A model generated the notes under the pieces. The model was not told the origin of the DNA. It saw nothing but the letters and a program-made list of their open reading frames with translations, and did not search any database. DNA of 36,626 nt from Streptomyces longispororuber (GTDB lineage: Bacteria; Actinomycetota; Actinomycetes; Streptomycetales; Streptomycetaceae): positions 1-36,626 of the forward strand of contig NZ_JAMOLN010000098.1 of assembly GCF_024448165.1 (NCBI RefSeq), in the 5' to 3' direction. The translations under genes were made by a program, and so were the position numbers. This document shows positions 7,988 to 16,714 of this stretch, in pieces (within the stretch, counting starts at the first letter, position 1; the number at the start of each line of letters is the position of its first letter).

Positions 7988-8710
7988 ATGACACAAGAGT
8001 TCGATCTTGCCGCATCGCTCGTCAGTGGCATCGAAGGCCGCCGTGGCGCATGGACCTTCATCCAAGGCTTCGCCGCCCACTGGGTCGGCGCCGCTCTGGG
8101 GAGCAATGACGGATGGACGCAGGCCGATCTCGACGCTGCCGAGGAAAGGCTGGGGTTCCGGCTGCCGGCGGCGCTGCGCGAGGCGTATCTGCTGTTCGGA
8201 CGCCGGCAAGATCTCACCAGCAACCACGATGTGCTGCTCGGCCCTGCAGAGCTGTATGTCGATGACGCCAAGGAGGCACTGGTCTTCCGTCACGAGAACC
8301 AGGGAGCGGCATCTTGGGGCGTCCTCCTCGACAGCCTCCAGGATGACGATCCTGCGGTGTTCATCCGGCTTGACCTTGCCGACAAGAGCGCCGAGCGGTG
8401 GGAGGACTGGCTGGAGCGTCTTTCCCTCTGCTTCGTCGAGATCATCCTGTCGGAGTCCCTGCAGGCCGATGAAGAACTCTGCGACTTCCTCGACCCGGAC
8501 GGCGACAGCCTCGAACTGCTGGAGACGAACTCCGTCCGACTGCCGTTCCCGGCATACCCCATCGGCGAGGAGACCCGGTGGTTCCTGGGGCAAGACGTCC
8601 TTCTGCGCGATGACGACGGCGCGGCCGTCCTGGCCCGCGGCCGGACGGCGGAAAACCTCGACCGCATTCGTGACCTGATCCCGGGCGACTGGCTCAACGA
8701 CTACCGCTGA
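7988..8710 (+). CDS. SMI1/KNR4 (SUKH) family protein
   Basis: A 240-residue protein with a SUKH-type core. The recognisable segment is AEERLGFRLPAALREAYLLFGRR (about residues 47-70), where an acidic helix leads to a Leu-Pro and a bulky aromatic. SUKH proteins in bacteria often act as immunity proteins against polymorphic toxins, or as adaptors. No toxin gene lies next to it, so the role is open. The start at ATG 7988 keeps the conserved region and removes an unlikely upstream tail. It has no visible signal peptide or membrane segment and is probably cytoplasmic. Confidence 0.8.
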   Translation: MTQEFDLAASLVSGIEGRRGAWTFIQGFAAHWVGAALGSNDGWTQADLDAAEERLGFRLPAALREAYLLFGRRQDLTSNHDVLLGPAELYVDDAKEALVFRHENQGAASWGVLLDSLQDDDPAVFIRLDLADKSAERWEDWLERLSLCFVEIILSESLQADEELCDFLDPDGDSLELLETNSVRLPFPAYPIGEETRWFLGQDVLLRDDDGAAVLARGRTAENLDRIRDLIPGDWLNDYR

Positions 8711-8808
8711 CCAGACAGAGCGCTGCCTACCAAACTCGTCGACGCTGCCGACGAGAACCATACGGCCACAGCACCGCACCCCCACACAAAGGCGGGGCCC
8801 TTCTCGCT

Positions 8809-9129
8809 TCAGTCGCTGACGGGCTGCGCCTCGTGCGCCTTCGCAATGGCGTCGATACGGTGAGCGAGGTCGAAATCTGCGGCGGTCAGCCTGTGGCCCG
8901 CGTCGTGCGTGGAGATCCCGAAGCGGACCTTCCCCCAGAGCAGATCGACGTCGGCATGGTGGCCGATGAGTCGTTCAACGTCCGCGACATGCACGATCAT
9001 TGCGACGCCGCCGTGGTAGCGGATACCGAACGTCTTCGTGATCTCGTCGCCATCGCGGCGCCACCCCGGCGCACCGTCGAGTGCGATCTCGATCTCGTCC
9101 TCGGTCAGCGGGATCGGGTTGTCCGCCAT
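8809..9129 (-). CDS. 4a-hydroxytetrahydrobiopterin dehydratase (pterin carbinolamine dehydratase)
   Basis: A small 106-residue protein that dehydrates 4a-hydroxytetrahydrobiopterin and so helps recycle the pterin cofactor of aromatic amino-acid hydroxylases. The PCD/DCoH signature is clear: IGHHADVDLLWGKVRF with active-site His57 and His58, then ISTHDAGHRLTAADF with His75 and the conserved Leu-Thr-x2-Asp. Ala59 replaces the usual Pro after the His pair. The length is normal. It appears monocistronic, convergent with the SUKH gene. No pterin-dependent hydroxylase is present in the window, so its partner must lie elsewhere. Confidence 0.92.
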   Translation of the reverse strand: MADNPIPLTEDEIEIALDGAPGWRRDGDEITKTFGIRYHGGVAMIVHVADVERLIGHHADVDLLWGKVRFGISTHDAGHRLTAADFDLAHRIDAIAKAHEAQPVSD

Positions 9130-9195
9130 GCTTCAACTCCCCTCGGTCACCGGGCGCCAGGGCCTCTGTCAGGGCCTGGCCAATCGGGGCATCGT

Positions 9196-9347
9196 GCCAT
9201 GGGCAGGCCCATGCCGCGTAGGCGTCCCAAGGCCGTCCGTGCTGAGCGGTTGCGGCCACGTGGGCAGTATCGCCATGGGCAGGCCCATGCCGCGTAGGCG
9301 TCCCAAGGCCGTCCGTGCTGAGCGGTTGCGGCCACGTGGGCAGTATC
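9196..9347 (+). repeat. Perfect 76-bp tandem duplication
   Basis: 9196-9271 and 9272-9347 are identical over all 76 bases. Each copy begins with a short palindrome, CATGGGCAGGCCCATG (7-bp arms, 2-base loop), that contains two ATG codons. Because 76 is not a multiple of three, the copies place the same codons in different frames. Only the second copy is in frame with the downstream gene at 9287. Perfect identity suggests a recent event. Confidence 0.93.
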
Positions 9348-9745
9348 CGGTTCTGAGGTGCCGCGGTATCTCGGTGCGTACTCGTGTAGCGATCCGGCGG
9401 GTCGAAGACCCGGAGATCTGGTCCAACACGGTCGCCAAAGCGCTGGGTTGTCTCGCGTGGGATTTCGAGGAACCCGGGCGGTACCTGGATGCCTCTGCGT
9501 TTGATGGGCCGGGGGTGGGAGATGCCCGCGATGATCTGGAGTGGGCGATGCTGCGTCTTCCCTCCGGACCCGCGAGGGATCTGGGCCGCTTGATCACCCG
9601 CATCGATGAAGAACTCGAGCGCCGCACCTTGCCGGAGCCCAGCTGTAACGAGTGGTCAACGACCAGTTGGTGGTGGATCAGGGGCCTCTCCTTCGGTGAC
9701 CTTCGGTTTGCCCCTCGCCGGCCGCGGACCAGCCCGACGAGGTGA
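9287..9745 (+). CDS. Hypothetical protein, probably altered at its C-terminus
   Basis: An open frame of 152 residues starting inside the second copy of the 76-bp repeat (MPRRRPKAVRAERL). The middle (RTRVAIRRVEDPEIWSNTVA, then LAWDFEEPGRYLDA and LEWAMLRLPSGPARDLG) has the amphipathic, acidic/aromatic pattern of a real protein and strong third-position GC. I cannot assign a family. After about LERRTLPEP the composition changes (Trp-rich, then Arg/Pro-rich), as if the frame ran into unrelated DNA near 9640. No good ribosome binding site precedes either ATG in the repeat. A GTG at the SVRTRV segment is an alternative start. Confidence 0.45.
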   Translation: MPRRRPKAVRAERLRPRGQYPVLRCRGISVRTRVAIRRVEDPEIWSNTVAKALGCLAWDFEEPGRYLDASAFDGPGVGDARDDLEWAMLRLPSGPARDLGRLITRIDEELERRTLPEPSCNEWSTTSWWWIRGLSFGDLRFAPRRPRTSPTR

Positions 9746-9975
9746 TCTCGTAGTCCAGCAGGCCCCGCGCAGCGAGGGCGTCGGCGCGGCCCACCCGCTC
9801 ACGGATCGCGGTTCCGGTGTCGTCGTGGTCGAGAAGGAAGTGCACGAGGCTGGAGCAGTCGTCCCCTTCAACTCGGCTTTCTTCGTGACCAGTTGTAGTA
9901 CTAGCGATGTCGTCGACAGCGACACTAGAGTCGTCCGTGGTGTGCGGGGCCGACGGTGGGGCGGGGGAGTTCCTG

Positions 9976-10305
9976 ATGGTGGCGGAACACGTCGAGGACG
10001 AGGGCATCGGCCTGGCGGTCGCGCTCGGAGCCATACGACGCGAGCTCGCGCAAGCGGTGGCCGCGGCCGAGGCCGAGGGCGGCCCGGTGCGGCTCGCGGT
10101 CTCCTCGCTCGAACTCGAACTCCAGACGACACTGAGCCGGTCCCACGATGTGAACGGCGGTATCCGCGTCCACGTGATCTCTGCGGGCGGGCAGCGCAGC
10201 GAGGACCGCAGCGAGGTGCAGACGCTGAAACTCCAGTTGAACGCAACGACCCCTGACAATAGGCCGATCTCCGCGGGCGACACGCTGAGCCGACGGCCGA
10301 GGTGA
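9976..10305 (+). CDS. Trypsin-co-occurring domain 2 (trypco2) protein
   Basis: A 109-residue protein matching the trypco2 pattern: IGLAVALGAIRRELAQAV, then VRLAVSSLELELQTTLS, then a beta-hairpin with IRVHVISAGG and VQTLKLQLN. The family was defined by its linkage to trypsin-like proteases in STAND-based bacterial conflict systems, and here the protease-STAND gene starts one base after its stop. GGGGGAG six bases before ATG 9976 fixes the start; an upstream ATG at 9907 is less likely. Its role is not established. Likely ideas are a sensor or effector-associated component, or a substrate or regulator of the partner protease. Confidence 0.85.
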   Translation: MVAEHVEDEGIGLAVALGAIRRELAQAVAAAEAEGGPVRLAVSSLELELQTTLSRSHDVNGGIRVHVISAGGQRSEDRSEVQTLKLQLNATTPDNRPISAGDTLSRRPR

Positions 10306-10306
10306 C

Positions 10307-13300
10307 GTGCCGGTGACCTCCGGCGTGGATGTCGCCCAAGTCGCTCGCGTGGTCGTCGGCCTGCCCGACGACAAGTGCTGCGTGGGCAGTGGCTACCGGA
10401 TCTCGGAGCGGCTCGTCCTGACGGCGAAGCACGTGCTCAAGGGCGGCGAAGCCGTGCATGTCCGGCTCGGCGGGGAAGAGTTCGACAGGCCGGCGGCGGA
10501 GGTGTGGCAGGACACGGATCTGGACGTGGCCCTGCTCCAACTCGATACGTCACCCACTTCTCGCGCTGACCCGGTTCTGCTGGGACGCGTGGACCGCGCC
10601 CGGAACGCCGAGGTGACCACCCGCGCGGTGGGCTTCCCCGGCTGGGCCGTGATCGACAAAAGCTCCCCTGATGCGCCGGACGACATCTGGCGCGGCAGCA
10701 CAACGATCCGTTGCCGGATCCTCACCAGCGACGTCGGGTCGCCGGACACGCTGCGCGTCGTCGTGGACGACGCCCCCGACGTCCTGACGGCGCCAGACCC
10801 GGGCACCAGTCCCTGGCAGGGTATGTCCGGGGCGGCGCTGATCAGCGACACCGGGCTGCTGGTCGGCATCGTCAAGGAACACGTGCCGGCGGCGGGGATC
10901 GGCAGGCTGGAGGTGACGCCTCTCGACCGCATCGACGACGAGGGGTGGCGGGATGCCCTGAGGGGCGACCATGTGCCCCCGCGCCCTCTGCCCGTACTAC
11001 CCGACAACTGGAGCCGGACCGACGGTCTCCACCAGCACCACAGCTGGTACGCCGTCGAAAGGAACAAGGCGTCGCATTCGCTCGTCGAGGAGAAGCTCCC
11101 GTACGTCGATCCCGGCGACAGCAGTTCGCCCGGCGAGATCCTCACCCGGCTCGCCGACCTCGCCAAGAGGCCGGGCCTGCCCGCCGGAATGATCATCGAC
11201 GGGGCGGCCGGAGCCGGTAAGTCACGGCTGTGTCTGGAGGTCGCCTTGCGGGCCCAGGAGAGCCGGGACTGGCTGGTCGTGCACGTAACCCAGTCCGCAC
11301 CCCTGCGTGATGTGTGGAACAGCGTCCGGGGCCTGGCGGACCAGGTGCTCGTCGTCGCCGACGAGATCGACTGGATCGCCGACCCGGGGACTACCTACCG
11401 CAGCGTGTTCAGCGAGGCTGAGGGCCGAGGCGTCCGGCTTGCCGTACTGACGACCGTTCGCCGCAGCCGGCTGGAGGACGAGGCGCTTCAACCGCTGGAC
11501 CCGTGGAACACCTTCACGTTCGTCCACGTCCGGGAGGACCCGGAGTACCACCGAGACATCACCCGACAGATCGTGCAGAGCCTCGCATCAGACGCCGTGA
11601 ATCAGCAGGACGACGGCTACATGAAGAAACGCTGCGCCGGTCCTCCGGAGATCAGCCGGTTCTACGCCACGCACCTCAACGACAAGGCGCAAGCCGGTGA
11701 GGACGTGAGAAGAGCCGCGCCTTCTCCCGACTCCGACTTCGGCTCATGGCTCAACGCCATCCTGATCAACATGGGGCTGCCGCTCCTCGGGGACGACGTG
11801 CCAGACCGCGCGGCAACGGCCGTGGCTCTGACCGTCGCCCACTCACCCTGCCGGCTCGAGGACGCACTCGCCTTCTTCGCCCCGGACCCCGGCGACCCGC
11901 GCCGAGAAGAAGGCGGAACGCTCTTGGGCAAGCTCCTCGACGACAAACTGCTCGCCTCCCGGAACGGCGTCCTGCAGCCCGTGCACGACGTCTACGCCGA
12001 CCATCTGCTCGGCGTCGCCGTGCTCAAGAACGGCCAGAACTCCGTGCACGGCGTCGGCCTGCGCCGGGTCCTGGACTCAGGGCTGGCGAGCGGTTCTGCC
12101 CTGGCCCGGGTCGCCGTCGCGGTGGACCGCCTGCGTGACAAGCTGGACGAAGAGGCGGTCGACGCGCTGACCGGAGTGGTGGACGACTGGTGCGTCGCCC
12201 ACCGTGCCGTTGTCCGGGACCTGGTCGTGGCAGCGGATGAGGAGGGCTACGGCCGGGAGCTTCGGGCCCTGATCCTGCGGGAGACATGGCGCCCGGTGGT
12301 GCTGCGCGAGTTCGCGGAACCGTGGCTGCGCGAGCACTTCACCAAGGCCATGGCCCTCAACACCATCCTGGCCGTGGCATCGCAGTTGCCCGACAGCGAC
12401 CGCTACCTCTCCGGGTGGATCTACAGGCACAGTGAACGGCCCGACGCCCCACGCGCTCTCCACAAGGCCCTGGCAAACGACCTCGACCCTGGGAACCGGG
12501 AATGGACGACGGACCAGGCCTACGAGTGGCTCACGCTGCACCCGCTCACGATCGACGCCAGCTTCCCTCTGCAGCGACTCCTCCGTACGCGGCTGGACGT
12601 CCTGCCGCGCGGCGACGCGCGTATGGACCAGGTCCGGAACTGGGCGTTGCGCTGGTTGCGCCGTTACGGCACGACAGGTCAAGCCGGCTTCGTGGCGGGG
12701 CCACTGCTCAAACACCGCGAACTGACCGGCGCGGACCTGGAACGGACGGCGCGTCTGCTCCTCGACGCGGTGGCCCCCGGCGACCCGTCGGCTGCCACCT
12801 TCGCCCTCGTAGCCGTGTTGAGCAGACACCGTCTGCACCACGATCTGCCCGAAGACCTGTACGGGCAGGCGGTCAGGGACTCCTTCGCCTGGCTGAACCA
12901 TGAGGCCGGTTACGGGCTGCGGCCCGCTGCTGCGTACCTGCTCAGAGAACTGATCGTCCCCGGACTGCCCGGACGGGACGGCCTGGCGCGTGCCGTGCAG
13001 GCAGCGTGGAACTGGTTGAACGTAAATGGCGACCGACACGTCGAAGTGGGTCTGCTTCTTCCCCCGCTGCTGAAGAACGCGGACAAGAGCAGTGCTAGCG
13101 ACCATGCCGCCCTCACCGAGGACGAACAACAGCACCTCGCGGTCGTGGCCATGGACTGGCTGGCGGCAGACGACGGCTCCACGGGGCTGAGTGTCAGCGA
13201 GGTGACCGGGGCACTCCTGAGCACCAGACTGCCGGACGGGGACCCGGAGCGGCTGCGGTGGCTGGCGGACCGGGCGCTGGCCCTGCTGCGGGACCGACCT

Positions 13301-14347
13301 GGCCCGAGCGTGGCACGCTCCGTCCTGACGCCGCTGCTGCATCGCAGGAACCTCGACACCGACACCCGCGTCCGGGTGCTGGCCGCGACGTTCGTCCAGC
13401 TTGCCGCGGCTCCCGACAGCCCGCACCTGGCCTACCCCCTGACCGCGCTCCTGCGGCGCTCCGATCTCACCGGTGACGAATCCGCCCGGACGATGGCCGC
13501 GACCCTTCACTGCCTGGACAAGAACCCCAGGGCCCCCGGCGTCCCGGGCATGCTGATCAAAGCACTGAACAGCCCCCTCGCGAATCCGGCCGATCGCGCA
13601 CAGTTGGCGGCGCGATCCGTCCGGGTGCTGTCCCTGAAGGCCCTGGTGCTGGAGAAGAACCGCAAGGAACCCAGTCTCGTCAGAGCCCTCCGGAACCACT
13701 GCGCAGAGCATTCTCCCGAGTGGAACCGTTTCGTCGCCCGCGCCTGTGACCTGCTGAAGCATGCGAGGTACCCGAAGCGAGCCGAGCCGGCGCTCGAAGA
13801 CTTGCTGAAGGGCTCCGAGCAACTCGGGGCTCCCGTCCTGGACCGGCTGTGCACGGCCTGCGTCGACTGGTCCGCCGTCAACGATTACGACAACCGGTCG
13901 ATCAAGTTGCTGGCGATGGTGCTCGACAACCGCAGTTCCTCGCCGCGGGTACGGCGCCGCGCGACGGAGGTCGCCCGGCAACGGTTTCGGACAGGCGGTG
14001 AGCGGAACGTGCGGGACGCGGCGAACGGAAGGCTGCTGCAGGCCCTGCTGTCCGGCGGAGATTTCCCGGACGCGGAAGCGATCGAGCAGGTTCTGGACGT
14101 CGCGTTGGACTGGCTTGCCCTCCAGTCGAACAGGCAGGCCGCGGTCGGTCCGCTGCTGGTGCAGGTGGCGCACTCGCTGGAGCACTCACCGAGGCGACCC
14201 GAGGCCGAGCGTCGGACACGGCGGGCTCTGGACCTCTCGGACACGTGGCTGCGCGACCGTCCCGAAGACAACAGTGAACGGCGTCAGCAGGTCGAGGGCC
14301 ACCGTCGCCGTCTGGCCGCACTGCTGGGGGTCGACGACTCCGGTTGA
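10307..14347 (+). CDS. Trypsin-like serine protease fused to a STAND NTPase
   Basis: A 1346-residue conflict-system protein. Residues 1-220 form a trypsin-like protease with His42 (LTAKHVL), Asp73 (DLDVALLQL) and Ser174 (GMSGAAL), a complete triad. A P-loop ATPase of STAND type follows, with Walker A GAAGAGKS at 299-306 and Walker B VLVVADEID ending near 354. The remaining 900 residues are alpha-helical repeats (recurring W-L/L-L pairs), the usual place for ligand recognition. GTG at 10307 has GAGG upstream and is one base past the trypco2 stop. By analogy with STAND immune proteins, ligand binding to the repeats should drive ATP-dependent oligomerisation and switch on the protease. The ligand and the protein it cuts are unknown. 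Confidence 0.88.
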   Translation: MPVTSGVDVAQVARVVVGLPDDKCCVGSGYRISERLVLTAKHVLKGGEAVHVRLGGEEFDRPAAEVWQDTDLDVALLQLDTSPTSRADPVLLGRVDRARNAEVTTRAVGFPGWAVIDKSSPDAPDDIWRGSTTIRCRILTSDVGSPDTLRVVVDDAPDVLTAPDPGTSPWQGMSGAALISDTGLLVGIVKEHVPAAGIGRLEVTPLDRIDDEGWRDALRGDHVPPRPLPVLPDNWSRTDGLHQHHSWYAVERNKASHSLVEEKLPYVDPGDSSSPGEILTRLADLAKRPGLPAGMIIDGAAGAGKSRLCLEVALRAQESRDWLVVHVTQSAPLRDVWNSVRGLADQVLVVADEIDWIADPGTTYRSVFSEAEGRGVRLAVLTTVRRSRLEDEALQPLDPWNTFTFVHVREDPEYHRDITRQIVQSLASDAVNQQDDGYMKKRCAGPPEISRFYATHLNDKAQAGEDVRRAAPSPDSDFGSWLNAILINMGLPLLGDDVPDRAATAVALTVAHSPCRLEDALAFFAPDPGDPRREEGGTLLGKLLDDKLLASRNGVLQPVHDVYADHLLGVAVLKNGQNSVHGVGLRRVLDSGLASGSALARVAVAVDRLRDKLDEEAVDALTGVVDDWCVAHRAVVRDLVVAADEEGYGRELRALILRETWRPVVLREFAEPWLREHFTKAMALNTILAVASQLPDSDRYLSGWIYRHSERPDAPRALHKALANDLDPGNREWTTDQAYEWLTLHPLTIDASFPLQRLLRTRLDVLPRGDARMDQVRNWALRWLRRYGTTGQAGFVAGPLLKHRELTGADLERTARLLLDAVAPGDPSAATFALVAVLSRHRLHHDLPEDLYGQAVRDSFAWLNHEAGYGLRPAAAYLLRELIVPGLPGRDGLARAVQAAWNWLNVNGDRHVEVGLLLPPLLKNADKSSASDHAALTEDEQQHLAVVAMDWLAADDGSTGLSVSEVTGALLSTRLPDGDPERLRWLADRALALLRDRPGPSVARSVLTPLLHRRNLDTDTRVRVLAATFVQLAAAPDSPHLAYPLTALLRRSDLTGDESARTMAATLHCLDKNPRAPGVPGMLIKALNSPLANPADRAQLAARSVRVLSLKALVLEKNRKEPSLVRALRNHCAEHSPEWNRFVARACDLLKHARYPKRAEPALEDLLKGSEQLGAPVLDRLCTACVDWSAVNDYDNRSIKLLAMVLDNRSSSPRVRRRATEVARQRFRTGGERNVRDAANGRLLQALLSGGDFPDAEAIEQVLDVALDWLALQSNRQAAVGPLLVQVAHSLEHSPRRPEAERRTRRALDLSDTWLRDRPEDNSERRQQVEGHRRRLAALLGVDDSG

Positions 14348-14384
14348 GGTGGGTCCGCCCGGCCGGGCGGGAGACAGGGACTCG

Positions 14385-14546
14385 TCACTCCGAACTCACC
14401 GGTGCCGTGCCCGCGACGAACGCCGTCCACGCGGCCGGCGTGACGGCGAGGGGGCGGATGCCGGTGTCCTTGGAGTCCCGGACGCGGACGGTGTCGGTGC
14501 CTACGGCCACCTCGACGCAGTTGTCGTTCAGCACCGAGGTGTCCAA
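14385..14546 (-). pseudogene. DUF397 domain, C-terminal fragment
   Basis: The minus strand encodes VEVAVGTDTVRVRDSKDTGI and LAVTPAAWTAFVAGT, the typical second half of a Streptomyces DUF397 protein. The conserved N-terminal Trp-x-Lys-Ser-Ser-Tyr part is absent: a stop lies upstream in frame, near where a coiled-coil remnant begins in another frame. DUF397 genes normally sit beside an XRE-type regulator, which is missing here. A TTG at 14546 could start a 53-residue product, but a truncated relic is more likely. Confidence 0.7.
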
Positions 14547-14559
14547 ACCCGGATGCCAG

Positions 14560-14835
14560 GGGCCCCGTCAGCACCCCGATCGGCGAACCCTCCCCGAACG
14601 GAAATTCCGCCGGCCCCGTTTCGGCTCCTGTTTCCGCAGCCCCTGCCGCCGAAGAAGCCGTACCGGTCTGATCGAGGATCTCCGACACGGTCTCCCGGGC
14701 GACCTCCAGCCTCGACAGCCGTTCCTCGGCCGCGGCGAGCCTTTCACTGAACTCGGCAATGTGGTCCCGGAGTTCCTGCACCCGCGCGCGGGCTGCCGCT
14801 TCCCGCTGCCGGAGCTCTTCGATCAACGAACTCAT
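14560..14835 (-). pseudogene. Coiled-coil protein, N-terminal part, fused to unrelated sequence
   Basis: From ATG 14835 the frame encodes a charged heptad-rich helix (MSSLIEELRQREAAARARVQ, on to SRLEVARETVSEIL) typical of small coiled-coil proteins common in Streptomyces, some of them near transposons. After SPIGVLTGP the frame continues into the reverse complement of the DUF397 remnant and then the end of the STAND gene (open to 14284). Its composition there becomes Arg/His/Pro-rich and is not protein-like. I infer a deletion joined this gene to the DUF397 fragment near 14560. If expressed, the product would be up to 183 residues. Confidence 0.5.
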
Positions 14836-15032
14836 CGCCGTCCCCACCGCATCGATCGCGAGCCGGGACTGCAGTACGGGAGGCCGGCACCCCCTTGGCC
14901 TCCCTCGTCCACCGCATGCCGCACCACCAAGGAGTTCTTCGCCCGGACGGCCCGTGTGTCATGAGCTTGATTTGAGTGGGCACAAGTTCTCCTTATGACC
15001 GGAACACACAGCTCCCTCACCGGAGGAACCAA

Positions 15033-15884
15033 GTGAAGACGCTCCACGGGCGCCGGACCCGCATCCTGGCTGCCACCACCGCGACGGCCGGGCTACTGTT
15101 CGTGGCGGCGTGCACCTCAACGGACGACGGCGGCAGCGGCTCCAAGACGGCCGCGGGCGGCGTCGAACTCGCCAAGGCGGGACAGCTCACCACCTGCACC
15201 CATTTGCCCTACCCGCCCTTCCAGTCGGAGATCGACGGCAAGGTGCAGGGCTTCGACGTGGCGCTGATCGACCTCGTCGCCAAGGACCTGGGCGTCAAGC
15301 AGGACATCCTCGACACGCCGTTCGAGAACTTCAAGACCGGCGCGTTCCTCAACTCCGGCGAGTGCGACGTGGCCGCGGCCGGAATGACCATCACCGAGGA
15401 GCGCAAGAAGAACGTCGACTTCTCGGACCCGTACTTCAACGCCACGCAGGCGCTCCTCGTCGACAAGAAGAGCGGCGTCACCTCGCTCGCCGACGCGAAG
15501 ACCAAGAAGATCAAGCTCGGCGCCCAGGCTCAGACAACCGGCGAGGACTACGCCAAGAAGCAGGGCTTCGACCCGGTCTCCTTCGAGTCCTCCGACGCCG
15601 TCCTCAACGGCCTGCGCACCGGCCAGGTCAAGGCCGTCGTCATCGACTACCCGGTGGTCCAGGGCTGGCTGAAGGACAAGGAGAACGCCGCCGCCTTCGA
15701 GGTCGCGGACAACATCAACACCGGTGAGCAGTACGGCTTCACGGTGAAGAAGGGCAACACGAAGCTGCGCGACGCCATCAACAAGGCTCTCGCGGACGCC
15801 AAGGCCGACGGCACGTACAAGAAGCTCTACGAGAAGTGGATCGGTCCGTACGACGAGTCCGCCGCATCGCCGGCCGCCTCATGA
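15033..15884 (+). CDS. Amino-acid ABC transporter, substrate-binding lipoprotein
   Basis: A 283-residue periplasmic-binding-protein family 3 lipoprotein. It begins with a basic n-region, a hydrophobic segment and a lipobox (FVAAC, Cys27), so it should be lipid-anchored outside the membrane. The binding-domain hallmarks are PPFQSEIDGKVQGFDVALID near the start of the fold and GECDVAAAGMTITEERKKNV in the first lobe. GTG at 15033 has GGAGG eight bases upstream. It is the first gene of a three-gene importer, joined by ATGA overlaps to the permease and then the ATPase. The specificity is polar amino acids (glutamine, glutamate or similar), but the exact ligand cannot be read from sequence. Confidence 0.92.
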   Translation: MKTLHGRRTRILAATTATAGLLFVAACTSTDDGGSGSKTAAGGVELAKAGQLTTCTHLPYPPFQSEIDGKVQGFDVALIDLVAKDLGVKQDILDTPFENFKTGAFLNSGECDVAAAGMTITEERKKNVDFSDPYFNATQALLVDKKSGVTSLADAKTKKIKLGAQAQTTGEDYAKKQGFDPVSFESSDAVLNGLRTGQVKAVVIDYPVVQGWLKDKENAAAFEVADNINTGEQYGFTVKKGNTKLRDAINKALADAKADGTYKKLYEKWIGPYDESAASPAAS

Positions 15885-16714
15885 CCGAGGCGGACACCGC
15901 ACTCCAACCGAAGAGGAAGGGCCTCTCCAGGCGTCAGAAGCGCAGCCTGTCGCGAGGCGTGCAGTACCTCGTGTTCGTCGCGGCCGTGGTTGCCTTCGCG
16001 GCCACGGCCGACTGGGGCCGGCTGAAGAACCAGTTCGCGCAGGGCGACATCGCGCGGCAGATGTTCCCGGACGTCATCACGCTGGCGCTGAAGAATACCG
16101 TGCTCTACACGGTCACAGGCTTCGCTGTCGGACTCGCGCTCGGCATGGTCATCGCGCTGATGCGGCTGTCGTCCGTGGGCCCCTACCGCTGGGTCGCCGG
16201 CGTCTACATCGAGATCTTCCGCGGCCTGCCCGCCCTGCTGATCTTCATCTTCATCGGGGTGGCCGTGCCGCTGGCCTTCCCCGGCACAGAGATCGTCGGC
16301 GGCACGTACGGAAAGGTCGCCCTCGCGCTCGGTCTGGTGGCCGCCGCCTACATGGCTGAGACGATCCGCGCCGGCATCCAGGCCGTGCCCAAGGGGCAAA
16401 TGGAGGCGGCCCGTTCGCTGGGCTTCTCCCCCGCGCGCGCGATGGTCTCGATCATCATCCCGCAGGCATTCCGCATCATCCTGCCGCCGCTGACCAACGA
16501 ACTCGTCCTGCTCTTCAAGGACTCCTCGCTGGTGCTGTTCCTCGGCGTCACCTTGGAGGAGCGGGAACTGTCCAAGTACGGCCGGGATCTGGCCAGCCAG
16601 ACCGCCAACTCGACGCCCATCCTCGTCGCCGGTCTGTGCTACCTGCTGATCACGATCCCGCTCGGCTTCGTCGTGCGCCGCATGGAGGCGAAGACCCAGG
16701 AGGCCGTGAAATGA
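15881..16714 (+). CDS. Amino-acid ABC transporter, permease
   Basis: A 277-residue HisMQ-type permease with about five to six membrane spans after a cytoplasmic N-terminus. The family EAA loop is visible: AARSLGFSPARAMVSIIIPQ, which docks on the ATPase. The segment YIEIFRGLPALLIFIFI is the classic first part of polar amino-acid permeases. ATG at 15881 overlaps the lipoprotein stop and its own stop overlaps the ATPase start. With only one permease gene, the transporter should use a homodimer. Confidence 0.93.
   Translation: MTEADTALQPKRKGLSRRQKRSLSRGVQYLVFVAAVVAFAATADWGRLKNQFAQGDIARQMFPDVITLALKNTVLYTVTGFAVGLALGMVIALMRLSSVGPYRWVAGVYIEIFRGLPALLIFIFIGVAVPLAFPGTEIVGGTYGKVALALGLVAAAYMAETIRAGIQAVPKGQMEAARSLGFSPARAMVSIIIPQAFRIILPPLTNELVLLFKDSSLVLFLGVTLEERELSKYGRDLASQTANSTPILVAGLCYLLITIPLGFVVRRMEAKTQEAVK

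Noticed and set aside
8780..8810. GC-rich run aaaggcggggccc after the first SUKH gene, considered as a terminator
   Set aside because: Only a six-base GGGCCC palindrome with no real stem-loop; not supported as a hairpin terminator.
9678..9870. Minus-strand frame with SSLVHFLLDHDDTGTAIRER and RADALAARGLLDYEITSSGW, looking like the end of a DNA-binding type protein
   Set aside because: No start codon or ribosome binding site, no family I can name, and the upstream frame is clearly the shadow of the trypco2 gene. At most a remnant.
9895..9935. Partial inverted repeat ahead of the trypco2 gene (TGTCG-T-CGACA with flanking CTAG)
   Set aside because: Arms are short and the outer parts do not align in register, so it was not called as an operator.
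12077..14185. 702-residue minus-strand frame opposite the STAND gene
   Set aside because: Composition is that of an antisense shadow of high-GC coding DNA. The plus strand has clear domains.
14969..15005. Possible -35/-10 pair (TTGATT / TTATGA) before the amino-acid importer
   Set aside because: Spacing of 20 bases and weak boxes; not convincing enough to annotate.
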